Shown in pieces: positions 34,931 to 44,085 of a stretch of 64,000 nt of DNA (position 1 is the first letter of the stretch; each line of letters starts with the position of its first letter). The position numbers and the translations under genes were made by a program. The DNA is from Streptomyces sp. NBC_01314 (GTDB lineage Bacteria; Actinomycetota; Actinomycetes; Streptomycetales; Streptomycetaceae), in NCBI RefSeq assembly GCF_041435215.1, contig NZ_CP108394.1, forward strand, positions 186,001 through 250,000, given 5' to 3'. Under the pieces are notes generated by a model. It did no database searches, was not told where the DNA came from, and saw only the letters and a program-made list of their open reading frames with translations.

Positions 34931-36043
34931 ATGTGGGAATCAACCGGCCCGGCCGTCACGGTGATTGGCGCTCTGCCGTCGCTCGCGGCCGCGGGCACGC
35001 TGGCGTGGGCCGTCGCCGGCCCCCGTGCCGCGGTTCGTCAGCGGCTCGGCCGCCTCGCACGCCCGACCGCGGTCTGCGCGGTCCTCTCCTTGACCACCAG
35101 CTTCGCCCTGCCGAAGGCTGGTTTCGGCTCCGGCTGGAAGCTGGCGGAGACCGCCGTCCTGCTCCTCCTCGTGGCCGGGGTCACCCGCTGGTCGCCCCTC
35201 CGCGAACTCAAGTCGGCCCTCCCGCTGACCGCCCTCGCGGTGACCCTCTGGCCGCTGCCGCTGGTCACCGGTGAGTCCTTCCTGGAATCCATCGGAATCG
35301 CCACCTTCTGGCTGCTCCCCGTAGCCGCCGCGGTGGCGGCCGGTGCCTACCCCCGCCGCCAGGAACAGCGTCGCCGGAGCGCGGTGGCCGAGGCCCGCAG
35401 CGCCCAGCGTCTTCAGCTCTCCCGCGACCTGCACGACTTCGTCGCCCATGACATCAGCGGGATCGTTGTCCAGGCCCAGGCGGCCCGCTTCGTCGCCGCC
35501 ACCGACCCCTCCCGGGCGGTGCTCGCCCTGGAACGCATCGAGAAGGCGGGCCTGAGCGCCCTGGCCGCGATGGACCGGACCGTGCAGATGCTGCACGGTC
35601 CGGAGGCACCCACCACCGAGCCGCTCCCCGATGTGTCCCAACTGCCTTTGCTGATAGAGAACTTCACCTCGGCGGGCGCCACCGAGGCGCATCTCGACCT
35701 ACCTTCCCTGGTCACGGAGGCGCTCTCCCGCGAGGCGGGCTCTGCCGCGTACCGCATCGTCGTCGAGGCGCTGACCAACATCCGCCGGCACGCCCCCGAC
35801 GCCTCCCGCGCCACCGTCGCGTTCACCCCCACGGCCACCACTGTGGAGATCCGGGTCACCAACGACCGCGGTGCCCGCCCCGCCCCGGCCCACCGCCGCG
35901 TCTCCCGGGGCGGCCTCGGCCTCCCCGCTCTCACCGAGCACGCCCAGGCCCTCGGCGGAACCCTCTCGGCGGGGCCGCACGGCGAGGGCGGCTGGCAGCT
36001 CACCGCCGTCCTGCCTGCCGCACTCCCGAAAGAGACCCCATGA
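34931..36043 (+). CDS. Sensor histidine kinase, NarL/DesK type
   Basis: 370 residues from ATG 34931. Four or five membrane helices fill the first ~140 residues, with little extracellular sequence. The HisKA_3 dimerisation helix carries the phospho-acceptor: LQLSRDLHDFVAHDISGIVVQAQAAR. The HATPase region has VVEALTNIRRHAPDA (N box) and GGLGLPALTEHAQALGGTLSAGP (G box). It phosphorylates the response regulator encoded next, whose ATG overlaps its TGA. Confidence 0.9.
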   Translation: MWESTGPAVTVIGALPSLAAAGTLAWAVAGPRAAVRQRLGRLARPTAVCAVLSLTTSFALPKAGFGSGWKLAETAVLLLLVAGVTRWSPLRELKSALPLTALAVTLWPLPLVTGESFLESIGIATFWLLPVAAAVAAGAYPRRQEQRRRSAVAEARSAQRLQLSRDLHDFVAHDISGIVVQAQAARFVAATDPSRAVLALERIEKAGLSALAAMDRTVQMLHGPEAPTTEPLPDVSQLPLLIENFTSAGATEAHLDLPSLVTEALSREAGSAAYRIVVEALTNIRRHAPDASRATVAFTPTATTVEIRVTNDRGARPAPAHRRVSRGGLGLPALTEHAQALGGTLSAGPHGEGGWQLTAVLPAALPKETP

Positions 36044-36720
36044 CGACGTCCCTCGGTCCGACCCGCATCCTGATCGCCGACGACCAGGAGGACGTACGCA
36101 GCGGCTTCCGCCTGATTCTCGGCTCGCAGCCCGACATGACCGTGGTCGGCGAGGCGGCGGACGGCCTCACCGCCATCGAGCTCGCCCGCACCCTGCGCCC
36201 CGACCTGGTCCTCGCCGACATCCGGATGCCGGGCCTGGACGGCCTCGAACTCACCCGGCGCCTCGCGGGCCCCGGCGTACCCGACCCGATGCGTGTCCTC
36301 GTCGCCACCACCTTCGACCACGACGACTACGTACGCACGGCACTGCACGACGGCGCCTGCGGATTCCTGCTCAAGCGCTCGGGTCCCGGGCTGCTGATCG
36401 AGGGGGTCAGGGCGGCGATGGCCGGGGACATCCTCATCAGCCCCCAGATCACGGTCCGGCTGCTCCAGACCCTCGCCCCTGCCCCCGCCCCGGCAGCGCC
36501 CACGGCCCTGTCGCCTCTCACCGCCCGGGAGGACGAGATCGCCCGGCTGGTCGCCGAGGGCCTCACCAACGCCGAGATCGGCGAGAAGCTCTTCATCTCG
36601 GCGGGCACCGCCAAGACCCACGTCGCTAACGTCCAGGCGAAGCTGAAGGCCCGTAACCGGGTGGGTATCGCCGCCTGGGCCTGGGAGAACGGACTGGCCG
36701 GTCCAGTCCCACGGGAGTAG
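36040..36720 (+). CDS. LuxR-family response regulator
   Basis: 226 residues. Receiver domain: ILIADDQEDVRSGF (acidic pair), LVLADIRMPGLDGLELTRRL (phospho-acceptor Asp), VATTFDHDDYV (Thr) and FLLKRS (Lys). C-terminal LuxR HTH: LTAREDEIARLVAEGLTNAEIGEKLFISAGTAKTHVANVQAKL. Coupled to the kinase by a 4-bp overlap. Target genes are unknown; the divergent secreted/membrane pair is the nearest candidate. Confidence 0.92.
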   Translation: MTTSLGPTRILIADDQEDVRSGFRLILGSQPDMTVVGEAADGLTAIELARTLRPDLVLADIRMPGLDGLELTRRLAGPGVPDPMRVLVATTFDHDDYVRTALHDGACGFLLKRSGPGLLIEGVRAAMAGDILISPQITVRLLQTLAPAPAPAAPTALSPLTAREDEIARLVAEGLTNAEIGEKLFISAGTAKTHVANVQAKLKARNRVGIAAWAWENGLAGPVPRE

Positions 36721-37060
36721 GGCGAAGGCGCGAGGCGTCCGGGCCGTCGACCGAGGCGTTCTGGCAGAAGTGCGCGGGTGAGATGAGCGGATGAGAAGAA
36801 CGTCTGGCTGAGTACCGTGCATCCGGACGGGTCTCCTCATGTGACACCGGTTTGGTTCGTCTGCTTGCAGACAGTTAGTGGATCGGTGCGGATGGAGGTT
36901 CAAGGTCCGCCATACCGAGAAGTTTTCGCGGGCCTCCCCTGCGTTCTCATGGTCCTCAACCGCTGACCAAGTCGTTGAGCTCGACGTCGTCCATGGCCGC
37001 CCTCATGATGTCCCTCCCCTCGTAGCGTGGAGTCCGTGATTGCAGGGGAAGTTGGGGTTC
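36721..37060. other. No recognised gene
   Basis: The stretch follows the response regulator gene and precedes the IS3 orfA remnant. No coding frame or repeat stands out. Confidence 0.4.
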
Positions 37061-37390
37061 ATGGGGTCCAAGCAACGGACGTACACGCCTGAGTTCCGTG
37101 AGGGTGCTGTACGCATTGTGATCGAGACGGGCAGGCCGATCCCGGAGGTCGCCGAGGAGCTCGGTGTGCATTCCGGCACGCTGCACAGCTGGGTGTCGCG
37201 GTGGCGGCGCAACGGGTCGGCGTCGTCCGACCAGCCTGCCGAGCCCGCACCGGGCGGGCGGCTGCGCGAACCAGAGCGGGCCGAGCTGGAGCGGCTGCGG
37301 CGGAGAAGAACAAGCGGATCCGCGAGCTGGAGATGGAGCGTGATGTCCTCAAGCGATGCATGGGTGCGCCACGAAGTTCTGTGTGACCGA
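37061..37390 (+). pseudogene. IS3-family OrfA remnant
   Basis: ATG 37061 begins GSKQRTYTPEFREGAVRIVIE and continues with the HTH (PEVAEELGVHSGTLHSWVSRWRRNG). Near 37300 the frame shifts; the other frame continues EKNKRIRELEMERDVLKRCM, the coiled-coil end of OrfA. No orfB follows. Confidence 0.75.
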
Positions 37391-37439
37391 GTGGTGGTGC
37401 AAGGCCACTGCCGCCGGGCCGTCGCAGCGGTCCGGTAGA

Positions 37440-37968
37440 AGCTGGGGGCAGTCCGACCCGGGGGACGCCGGGGAGGGCGGGAAGCAGCCCCGACAACGAC
37501 GGGACGCGCCGGTACTGCCAGACGGTGCGGGTCCGGCAAGCGAGGCCAGAAGGTGTACGTGAGGAACCTGCGGTTAAAGCTCCGTAAGCGTTGTACCGGC
37601 TCCAACCTGGTGGATCTGGGCCGGGATGCAGTACGCGGCTGCCCTACATGCGGGCCGCCGACTCCGGAGCCCGAGAAGTCTTCGGGTCCGGTGGCTGTGC
37701 CGAAGGACTGCGGCGTAGGCACGGCGAGGCTGCCGGGGCAAAGCAGGGCACCCATCCTGGCCGATCGGCACACAGGGAACGTGGGAACCATCCGAGGCCG
37801 CCCCCGCACCGGTCTTCCGGGCCGGGAGTGGGGTCAGGCCCGTCGCCGGCTGGCGGTCTCGTGGTGGGGCGGAGGATCCGTAGTAGTCCGAGCGCGCGAG
37901 AGTCGCGTACATGGCGAAGGGGTCCAGCAAGTCGGCAGTGCGGAAGCTGGAATGCCAGGAGGTCGTTG
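37440..37968 (+). ncRNA. Group II intron RNA, 5' part (probable)
   Basis: Non-coding stretch directly before a group II intron reverse transcriptase gene, in the same orientation, with many short GC-rich inverted repeats and the phrase CACAGGGAACGTGGGAACC, which I associate with the RNA upstream of such ORFs. The exact 5' end and domains cannot be set by eye. Confidence 0.45.
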
Positions 37969-38820
37969 GTGAATACCGACGAGCTGGAGGAGGTCGCGTA
38001 TGCGGCCGAACGCCGGGTACTGAAGATCCAGGCCAAGCTGCACCGTTGGGCGGCGGAGGATCCTCTCGCCGGTTTGATGACCTGCACAATCTCGTCTGCG
38101 ACCCGGCCTTCCTGCTTGCAGGGTGGATGCGGGTGCGGAGCAACAAGGGTGCGCGCACGGCCGGAGTGGACGGCGTGACCGCCCATTACATCGAGGACGT
38201 GCGCGGACTGGAGGGCTTCCTTGCGGAGTTGCGGGCCGAGTTGAAGGCCCGCCACCTTCCGGCCCTTGCCGGTGCGGCAGCGTGGGATCCCCAAGGCGGG
38301 CGGCAAGGTCCGCTACCTGGGGATCAATACGATCCGCGACCGGGTGGTCCAGGCTTCCTTGAAGCTGGTCCTGGAGCCGATCTTCGAGGCGGACTTCCTC
38401 CCGTGTTCCTACGGGTTCCGCCCCAAGCGCCGGGCCCATGACGCGATCGCCGAGAGTCACCATCTGGCCTCCCGCTCCTATGAGTGGGTGGTCGAGGGCG
38501 ACATCGAGGCGTGTTTCGACAACATCGGGCATGCACCCGTTCTGCGACGGATGCGGGCCCGGGTCGGGGACAAACGCGTCATGGACTTGGTGAAGGCGTT
38601 CCTCAAGGCCGGGATCCTCACCGAGGACTCCGGGCTGAAGGAGTCGAGGGCCGGTGCACCGCAAGGCGGGATCTTGTCACCCGTGATCTCCAACATCGCT
38701 CTGTCCGTACTGGACGAGGCGGTCGCGGCGGGTCCGGGAGGACCGAACGCCACCCGCAGTCGCAGGGCCCACCGGCGGGCAACGGGCAAGCCCAACTACC
38801 GGATCTGCCGGTACGCCGAC
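37969..38820 (+). pseudogene. Group II intron reverse transcriptase/maturase, broken (copy 1)
   Basis: GTG 37969 starts NTDELEEVAYAAERRVLKIQAKLHRW. Near 38068 the frame shifts to RFDDLHNLVCDPAFLLAGWMRVRSNKGARTAGVDGVT. Near 38270 it shifts again to VRQRGIPKAGGKVRYLGINTIRDRVVQASLKLVLEPIFEADFLPCSYGFRPKRR, then WVVEGDIEACFDNI (RT motif A) and GAPQGGILSPVISNIALSVLDE. It stops exactly at RYAD, the first half of the YADD catalytic box, at the palindrome 38810-38851. The thumb, maturase and DNA-binding parts are missing. Confidence 0.85.
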
Positions 38821-38851
38821 CTATGCCGAGTTCGGCATAGGTTGGCGTACC
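38810..38851. repeat. Near-perfect 42-bp dyad joining two reverse transcriptase fragments
   Basis: Arms of 20 bp (GGTACGCCGACCTATGCCGA at 38810-38829 and its complement with one mismatch at 38832-38851) around GT. The outer part of each arm is the RYA(D/N) codons of a different reverse transcriptase, one per strand; the inner CTATGCCGA may be the end of another mobile element. Confidence 0.75.
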
Positions 38852-38949
38852 TCACCAGCATCCCCAGCCGGCGGCCTTCGTTCTGCCACGCCTCATCGAG
38901 AACGTGCAGCGCGATATTCGCCAGCAGCGGGGAAACGACGCCCCCAACG
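38842..38949 (-). pseudogene. Reverse transcriptase fragment (copy 2, palm region)
   Basis: On the minus strand this reads VGGVVSPLLANIALHVLDEAWQ, then RRLGMLVRYAN, the RT region between the PQG and YADD boxes. It is cut at YA(D/N) by the palindrome on one side and by the recombinase element on the other. The N-terminal part of what is likely the same gene lies at 41102-41592. Confidence 0.7.
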
Positions 38950-40599
38950 CAATGGGTAACTCGGGCGTGAGTCACCCTCCGTAGCGTCTTGATCTTGATG
39001 TTGGCCGTCGTCGGTGGCGCGTTCGCGGACGGGGATACGGTGCCGGATGGTGATCTTCTCGGGGCCGATGAGCACGTCCTTGACGAGAAGTCGCAGGACG
39101 CGCTGACGTTCGGGGACCTCGGCGCTTTCGGCGTTGTCGCGGAGCTGGGCGAGGAAGCCCTCGAGGTCGTCGGCGAGCTTGAGGTAGGCGTCCCGGTCGG
39201 CGATCGATGCGTCCAGAGCGGCGAGCTGGCCGCGCAGGTTGCTCTCGCGGGCGCGCAGATCGGGCATCCGGGAGCGGAGTTCGTCGAGGGTGACCAGCTG
39301 TTCCTGGAACGCTTCGATCATGCGGGTGATCGCTGTGGTGGCCTTGGCCAGGGCCAGTTCGAGCCGGCCGCGCTGCCGCGTGGCGGGATCGGAGGTGCGG
39401 GCGCGTTCCAGCCGCTTGTCGATCTCGGTCCGGATCAGGTGCGGGTCGGCGATCATGCCGATGATGTGGTCCCAGACGACGGTGTCGAGGTAGTCGGCGC
39501 GGACGGGCTTGTTGGCGCAGACCCGGCCGCCCTCGTAGCGGTAGTCGTCCGAGCCCAGGCACCGGTAGTAGTAGATCTTCTTGCCGGACGACGTGGTGGT
39601 CGAGGTCCGGTAGTAGCCATATCCGCAGCTCACACAGGCCGACAGGCCCTGAAGGAGGGAAGGGATCTTGCTGTTGCGCGAGGCGAAGCGTTTGTTGTCG
39701 GCGAGCCGCTGGGCGGCGCGTTCGAAGGTCGCCGGGGTGATGAGCGCGGGAACGGGAATGGTGATCCACTCCTCGTGGGGTCGGTCGGCGGCCTTGACGG
39801 CGCGGGGGGTGCTGCGGCCCTCCAGACGGGCCCGGCGGTTGAGGCCCGGGGACTCGTGGAGGGTCTGGGTCTTGCCGAAGGCGGCCTGGCCTGCGTAGGC
39901 GGGGTTGCGGAGCATGCCCCAGACCACGCTGCGGTCCCAGCGGGTCTTGCCGGTGCGGGTGGGGATGTTGCTGCTGGTGAGCCAGCGGGTCAGGTCCGCG
40001 ATGGAGGCCCCCTCGTCGGTGTAGCGGCGGAACAGCTCCACCACCAGCACCGCCTCGGACTCGACGATCTCGTAGGTGGCCCCGCACTCAGGGGTTTTGC
40101 GCAGGTAGCGGTAGCCGAACGGGGCACCGCCCAGCACGTTGACCGACCCCGAGCGGGCCCGGTAGGTCTTCCCGCGCCGGTAGCGCTCCATCAGCTGGGC
40201 CTTCTCGTACTCGGCGAACATGCCCTGGAACTGGACCATCAGCTGGTCCTCGGGGCTGTCACCACGCGGGCCGCGTACGAACTCCACCCGGGTGCCGGCT
40301 CGGGCGAACTCCTCGATCAGCAGGGCCTGGTAGGCGAACTTGCGGGCGAGGCGGTCAGGCGCGTAGCACAGGACCACGTCCACGCCGACCTGGGCGACAA
40401 GATCGCGCAGTCGCTCCAGCACGGGCCTGACCAGGGTCGCCCCGGAATGGCCCTCATCCTCGAACACCCACTCCTCGGGCAGCTCAAGACGCTTCTCGGC
40501 AGCGTGCGCGCGCAGGGCCGCGGTCTGCGAGCCGATCGTCTGGTCCTTCTTCTGCCGGGCCGAGGACACCCGGGCGTAGATCGCCACACTGGTTGTCAT
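38893..40599 (-). CDS. Large serine recombinase
   Basis: 568 residues. Resolvase domain at the N-terminus with nucleophile Ser12 in IYARVSSARQ and CYAPDRLARKF; a recombinase domain (about 170-280) with GGAPFGYRYL and TRWDRSVVWGMLRNPAYAG; a zinc-ribbon region with CVSCGYGYY and later Cys residues; and a coiled-coil (about 410-500, RLELALAKATTAITRMIEAFQEQL). Such enzymes integrate and excise elements at short att sites. The last ~14 residues (RFPAAGEY...) come from read-through into the reverse transcriptase remnant. Two small genes precede it in the same direction. Confidence 0.9.
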   Translation of the reverse strand: MTTSVAIYARVSSARQKKDQTIGSQTAALRAHAAEKRLELPEEWVFEDEGHSGATLVRPVLERLRDLVAQVGVDVVLCYAPDRLARKFAYQALLIEEFARAGTRVEFVRGPRGDSPEDQLMVQFQGMFAEYEKAQLMERYRRGKTYRARSGSVNVLGGAPFGYRYLRKTPECGATYEIVESEAVLVVELFRRYTDEGASIADLTRWLTSSNIPTRTGKTRWDRSVVWGMLRNPAYAGQAAFGKTQTLHESPGLNRRARLEGRSTPRAVKAADRPHEEWITIPVPALITPATFERAAQRLADNKRFASRNSKIPSLLQGLSACVSCGYGYYRTSTTTSSGKKIYYYRCLGSDDYRYEGGRVCANKPVRADYLDTVVWDHIIGMIADPHLIRTEIDKRLERARTSDPATRQRGRLELALAKATTAITRMIEAFQEQLVTLDELRSRMPDLRARESNLRGQLAALDASIADRDAYLKLADDLEGFLAQLRDNAESAEVPERQRVLRLLVKDVLIGPEKITIRHRIPVRERATDDGQHQDQDATEGDSRPSYPLRWGRRFPAAGEYRAARSR

Positions 40600-40735
40600 C
40601 GCTCACTCCTGCCTGCTCCAGGCGGTCCTGCATCCGGGCTCGCCGCTGCGGAACCAACACCGCGTAGGCCGCGGCCAGGTCCGCCGCCGCATGACGGTCG
40701 AAGACCGCCTCCACCTGAACCGGCCGGTCGCTCAC
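40484..40735 (-). CDS. Small ORF upstream of the large recombinase
   Basis: Up to 83 residues from ATG 40735. Only the first ~48 (SDRPVQVEAVFDRHAAADLAAAY, AVLVPQRRARMQDRLEQAG) look like protein; the rest overlaps the recombinase start in another frame, so a frameshift or an earlier stop may have been lost. It overlaps the upstream gene by 4 bp. Function unknown; it is part of the element. Confidence 0.45.
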   Translation of the reverse strand: MSDRPVQVEAVFDRHAAADLAAAYAVLVPQRRARMQDRLEQAGVSDDNQCGDLRPGVLGPAEEGPDDRLADRGPARARCREAS

Positions 40736-41079
40736 CTGCCCGGCCGGCCCTCCGGGGCATCCCGCTGCAGGAACTCGGCCAGGGCCTGGGCCACCACCGC
40801 GGAGATCGCCCGGTCGCTCTCGTGGACACGGGCGCGGATTTGTCCTGCCAGAGATTCCGGCAGCTTGACGGTGAACACCACGCTCGACTCAGGGACTTCA
40901 AGATGTCCTGCGGCCACGGCCTGCTCCAGATACCGGCGTGCCTGACGCACCGACACCCCGTACCTACTCGCCAACGTGCGGGCGGCTGCGGCCACGGGCA
41001 CACCCGCCCCGGTCAGATCCGCGGCGGCGTTGACCCGCCGGGCGTACTCGACGCTATCGACACGATCACCACGCACCAT
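40732..41079 (-). CDS. Small DNA-binding-like protein of the recombinase element
   Basis: 115 residues. The N-terminal part VEYARRVNAAADLTGAGVPVAAAARTLASRYGVSVRQARRYLEQA is a helix-turn-helix; the C-terminal part (VVFTVKLPESLAGQIRARVHESDRAISAVVAQALAEFL) resembles a ribbon-helix-helix protein. Likely a regulator of, or accessory to, the large serine recombinase (inference from position). ATGA overlap with the next ORF. Confidence 0.65.
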   Translation of the reverse strand: MVRGDRVDSVEYARRVNAAADLTGAGVPVAAAARTLASRYGVSVRQARRYLEQAVAAGHLEVPESSVVFTVKLPESLAGQIRARVHESDRAISAVVAQALAEFLQRDAPEGRPGR

Positions 41080-41101
41080 GTCACAAACCTACTACCCATT
41101 G

Positions 41102-41592
41102 TGACGCTCCTTACCCTCCACGCGGGGAAGCAGTTCCAGCCGCCGGTCCTCGAATACTGGCTCAAGGATCAGTTTCGCAGCCGTCATCACCACTCGGTCC
41201 GCCACTGTGGGGATCGAAAGCGGCCGGAACTCTCCCGGCCGTCCCGGTTTGGGAATCTGGGCCCGCCGCAACACTGACGGACGATACGTATGCGTCCGCA
41301 GTCTCTGCGAAAGGTCCTGGAGGAATGTATCCACTCCCGAGGTTTCCACCGCGTCGACGGTTATGCCGTCCACGCCGGGGGCACCCCGGTTTGCGCACAC
41401 ACCGGCCCACGCCCGCCGAAGAACGTCCATGCGGTGGACATGGCCATACAGGGCGTGAAACCGGCGTTCGGGTTCTTGCTTGGCGCAGCGGTAAAGCGTC
41501 CGTTGCAGGGTTCGGACCTTGTCCAGAGGACGGCGTCCCGGTCCTGCGGCGCCTTCCTCCCGGCGGATGGAACTAGCCGAAACGGCACTCAT
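41102..41592 (-). pseudogene. Group II intron reverse transcriptase, N-terminal part (copy 2)
   Basis: ATG 41592 with GGAGGG upstream. RT0-like region KVRTLQRTLYRCAKQEPERRFHALYGHVHR, then LRRAWAGVCANRGAPGVDGITVDAV, RRAQIPKPGRPGEFRPLSIPTVADRVVMTAAKLILEPVFE. Homology ends at EPVFE and is followed by unrelated residues to the recombinase element. It is a different lineage from copy 1 and lies on the opposite strand. A segment between EPVFE and the palm fragment at 38842-38949 is also missing. Confidence 0.8.
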
Positions 41593-42186
41593 CCGGGTCC
41601 CTCCCTGTTGGCGAATCGCATCGATGAAGCAGGGGCCCTTCGCTCCCAGCGGGTTGTGTTGTCCCACCGATCGTCACTACTACGACCCCCTCCGACTGCC
41701 TCTCGACAACCTGCCATTTCCCGGTTCTGCCGGTTATAGGAAGGCCACGCTTCCCGGGCCGCAAACCCGGGGCCGAGGAGGCTCTCTCCAGTTCCCAGGA
41801 CAACCTTCCGACCATTCCACGCCCCTTACGCCGGGAGGTTCTTCGACGACCGCTCCAGGTCCGAGATCGTCTTCCGTGGCCTTCGCCAAACAAGCACAGG
41901 CTCGGCTCCTCCTTGGCCCGCCCCAGCGGAGCGGGGGTTAAATGACGACGCTGCAGGCTTCACTTCATGTTGCGGACTGGTCGGTTGCACGCCCCCGATG
42001 GGCGCTTGTCACTCCACTTCGACGCCACCATTTCGAGCGACGCCGGGAGTCGGCTACCGGGGACCCTGGCGTCTCCCCGGACCGGACTCACACCGGCTGG
42101 CTATCCTGAGCTTGACGCCCGGTTACATCACCTGCACCCCTTCTGAGCTGCAATGACGCCCGGACTGCTGGACGTACGCTTGTTCT
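41593..42186 (-). ncRNA. Group II intron RNA upstream of copy 2 (probable)
   Basis: Non-coding and GC-rich, lying directly 5' of the copy-2 reverse transcriptase on the minus strand, with paired segments such as GCCAGCCGGTGTGAGTCCGG and GTGGCGTCGAAGTGGAGTGAC in transcript sense. This placement is normal for group II domains I-IV. The 5' boundary may lie near 42130-42180. No gene seen. Confidence 0.4.
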
Positions 42187-42519
42187 TTAACTACCGTCGG
42201 TAGCTGCTTCGACTAGCTTCACGAGTGGCGCCAGGATCTGTGGCAGGTCGTTCTCGGAGGTGAGCACCGGTTGGTCCTGCCAGGTGTGCTCAGTTCCGGA
42301 TTCGATGAAGAGCAGTGAAGTGGCGCCCGATTCCCAGAGGAACACCATCCCCGTGCGCTCCTCTGATTCCAGTGTGAGGCTCACTGCCGTGGCTTTCGGC
42401 CGCCCTCGGGACGGGGTTCCTGGGACGGGCCGCTTCACCGCAGAGCTGATTCCACGAGAGCGAAGCTCGTGTTCATGTGCGGCATGCCAGTCCTCGAGCC
42501 ACTGAGCGATCTCTGACAT
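42187..42519 (-). CDS. Hypothetical small cytoplasmic protein
   Basis: 110 residues from ATG 42519: SEIAQWLEDWHAAHEHELRSRGISS, VSLTLESEERTGMVFLWESGATSLLFI, DLPQILAPLVKLVEAA. An alpha-beta-alpha pattern of a small immunity-like or regulatory protein, but no family recognised. Its stop codon lies next to GCTTGTTCTTTA, which equals the tip of the IS at 44681-46272, so the gene may be hitched to an IS end. Confidence 0.55.
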   Translation of the reverse strand: MSEIAQWLEDWHAAHEHELRSRGISSAVKRPVPGTPSRGRPKATAVSLTLESEERTGMVFLWESGATSLLFIESGTEHTWQDQPVLTSENDLPQILAPLVKLVEAATDGS

Positions 42520-42588
42520 TGCGCCCCCATGCGGGCCTCGAACGGCCGTCGAACTTGATCGTAAGCCCGACAATCACCGGACGCAGGA

Positions 42589-42647
42589 ACGGCCTTCGTC
42601 TGATCATGTGCTCCGACCAAGGTGCACGTGACCAAGACGAAGGCCGT
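42589..42647 (+). promoter_or_regulatory. Hairpin before transposase (copy 1)
   Basis: 12-bp stem (ACGGCCTTCGTC / GACGAAGGCCGT) whose loop contains TGTGCTCCGACCAA, conserved in the intact copy at 44756-44815. It sits just upstream of the transposase start. Confidence 0.65.
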
Positions 42648-43690
42648 GAGGGTGAGTCTGCTGCCTGTTGCTGTCCGGAGGGAAGCGTTCGCGGAAGCGT
42701 CAGCCTTCCGGGGTGAGTTCTATGAGTGTCTGACCGCTCGGCGCGACGAGTTGTTCGAGCTGGTGGATGCGGTGCTGTGTGCGGACGGGGCGGCGAAGTC
42801 CCCGGTGGACTTGACGTTACTGCCCGAGCATCGTCGTGGGCACGGAGCGATGTACGGCGGCTTGAACCACGGCCAGATCGACGTCAATCGGCTGCGGACG
42901 GTGCTGGCCAGGTTGTCACTGCCGCGTTTCGACGGCGGGCGCCTGGTCTTGGCGGTCGATGTGTCGCCGTGGCTTCGTTCGGACGCGCCGTGCTCAGCGG
43001 AGCGGCTGTTCTGCCACGTCTACGGCCGTGCGAAGACGGCGTCGCAGTTCATTCCGGGCTGGCCCTACTCTTTCGTGGCCGTGCTGGAGCCGGGCGCCAC
43101 GTCCTGGACCGCGATCCTGGACGCGATCCGGCTCGGCCGGCGGACGACGCGACCGCGATCACCGCCGCCCAGCTCCGAGGAGTCGTTGAGCGGCTCATCA
43201 CCGCGGGCCAGTGGCAGGCCGGGAACCCGGCGATCGTGATCGTCAGCGACGCCGGCTACGACGTCACCCGCCTGGCCTGGGTCCTGCGCGACCTGCCCGT
43301 CGAGCTGGTCGGCAGGGTCCGCTCCGACCGCGTCAGGCGTCTACCGAAACCACCCAGGACGCACGGCGTCAACGGCCGGCCGCCCAAACACGGACCGGAA
43401 TTCCGCTTCACCAAGCCGGAGACCTGGCCCGAGCCCGCGATCACCGACACCACCAACTACGGCAAGGCCGAAACCCAGGCATGGGACCGGGTCCACCCCC
43501 GACTCACTCACCGTTCCTCATGGGCTCGACCACGAGGGTGAACTCCCCTTGGTGGAGGGCACGTTGGTCCGTTTGGAGGTCGAGCACCTGTCGAAGGAAC
43601 GGGACGCCGGTGTGGTTATGGTCTTCGAAGACCGGCGCCACCCCCGATGATGTGGACCGTTTCTGGCAGGCATTCCTCCGCCGCTTCGAT
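42646..43690 (+). pseudogene. NF041680-type transposase, N-terminal two thirds (degraded copy)
   Basis: Closely parallels the intact protein at 44821-46263: FRGEFYECLTARRDELFELVDAVLCADG, RLVLAVDVSPWLRSDAPCSAERLFCHVYGR, GWPYSFVAVLEPG. Near 43140 the frame shifts; TAITAAQLRGVVERL and IVIVSDAGYDVTRLAWVL follow in another frame, and near 43520 it shifts again, ending with TPDDVDRFWQAFLRRFD. The sequence then stops and the remaining third is found inverted next door. Confidence 0.85.
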
Positions 43691-43693
43691 CCT

Positions 43694-44085
43694 TGCCGAT
43701 GGCCTTGAGGGTCTCGGGGCGTTTGACGGTCTTGCCGACGTCGTAGCGGGGTGCTCGATGTTTGTTCTTGGCGCCGGGCGGCCGTCCGGCGCCAGCGCCT
43801 CGGGGTTTGGGAACACGGGTCGGGCAGGCGAGGTGAACGCGGATGTTCCGAAACCCTCGGCGGACCCGGGCCGGGGTGAGCCGGTTGGAGGTGGTGGGTT
43901 TCTCCCAGGGCCGGCGGAGGTCCGCGGCGAGGGGCCGGGCGAGCCGGAGTTGAGTGTGAGCGACGATCAGGAGCCAGGTCCAGCGGTCCGCCACCTCCGG
44001 GGTGCGGAGTTTCGGGGTGGTCCAGCCGAGGGTCTGCTTCGCGAAGCGGAAGGTGTGCTCCCTGGAAGATCTTGGTAGATAAAGA
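43694..44085 (-). pseudogene. Inverted C-terminal third of the same transposase copy
   Basis: Read on the minus strand from about 44060: HTFRFAKQTLGWTTPKLRTPEVADRWTWLLIVAHTQLRLARPLAADLRRPWEKP ending DVGKTVKRPETLKAIGKD. In the intact copy this follows LRRFD directly. A GATC tetramer lies at both breakpoints. Confidence 0.85.

Larger units (their letters stand above)
38950..41101 (-). mobile_element. Large-serine-recombinase mobile element
   Basis: About 2.15 kb holding the recombinase and two small ORFs, set inside a group II intron reverse transcriptase gene (copy 2, minus strand), whose parts lie on both sides. The edges carry a 9-bp inverted repeat (CAATGGGTA at 38950-38958, TACCCATTG at 41093-41101), as expected for the two phage/element arms left by att-site recombination. 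Exact crossover bases cannot be fixed. Confidence 0.6.

Noticed and set aside
38989..41277. 762-codon plus-strand frame
   Set aside because: Antisense of the large serine recombinase and its two small upstream genes.
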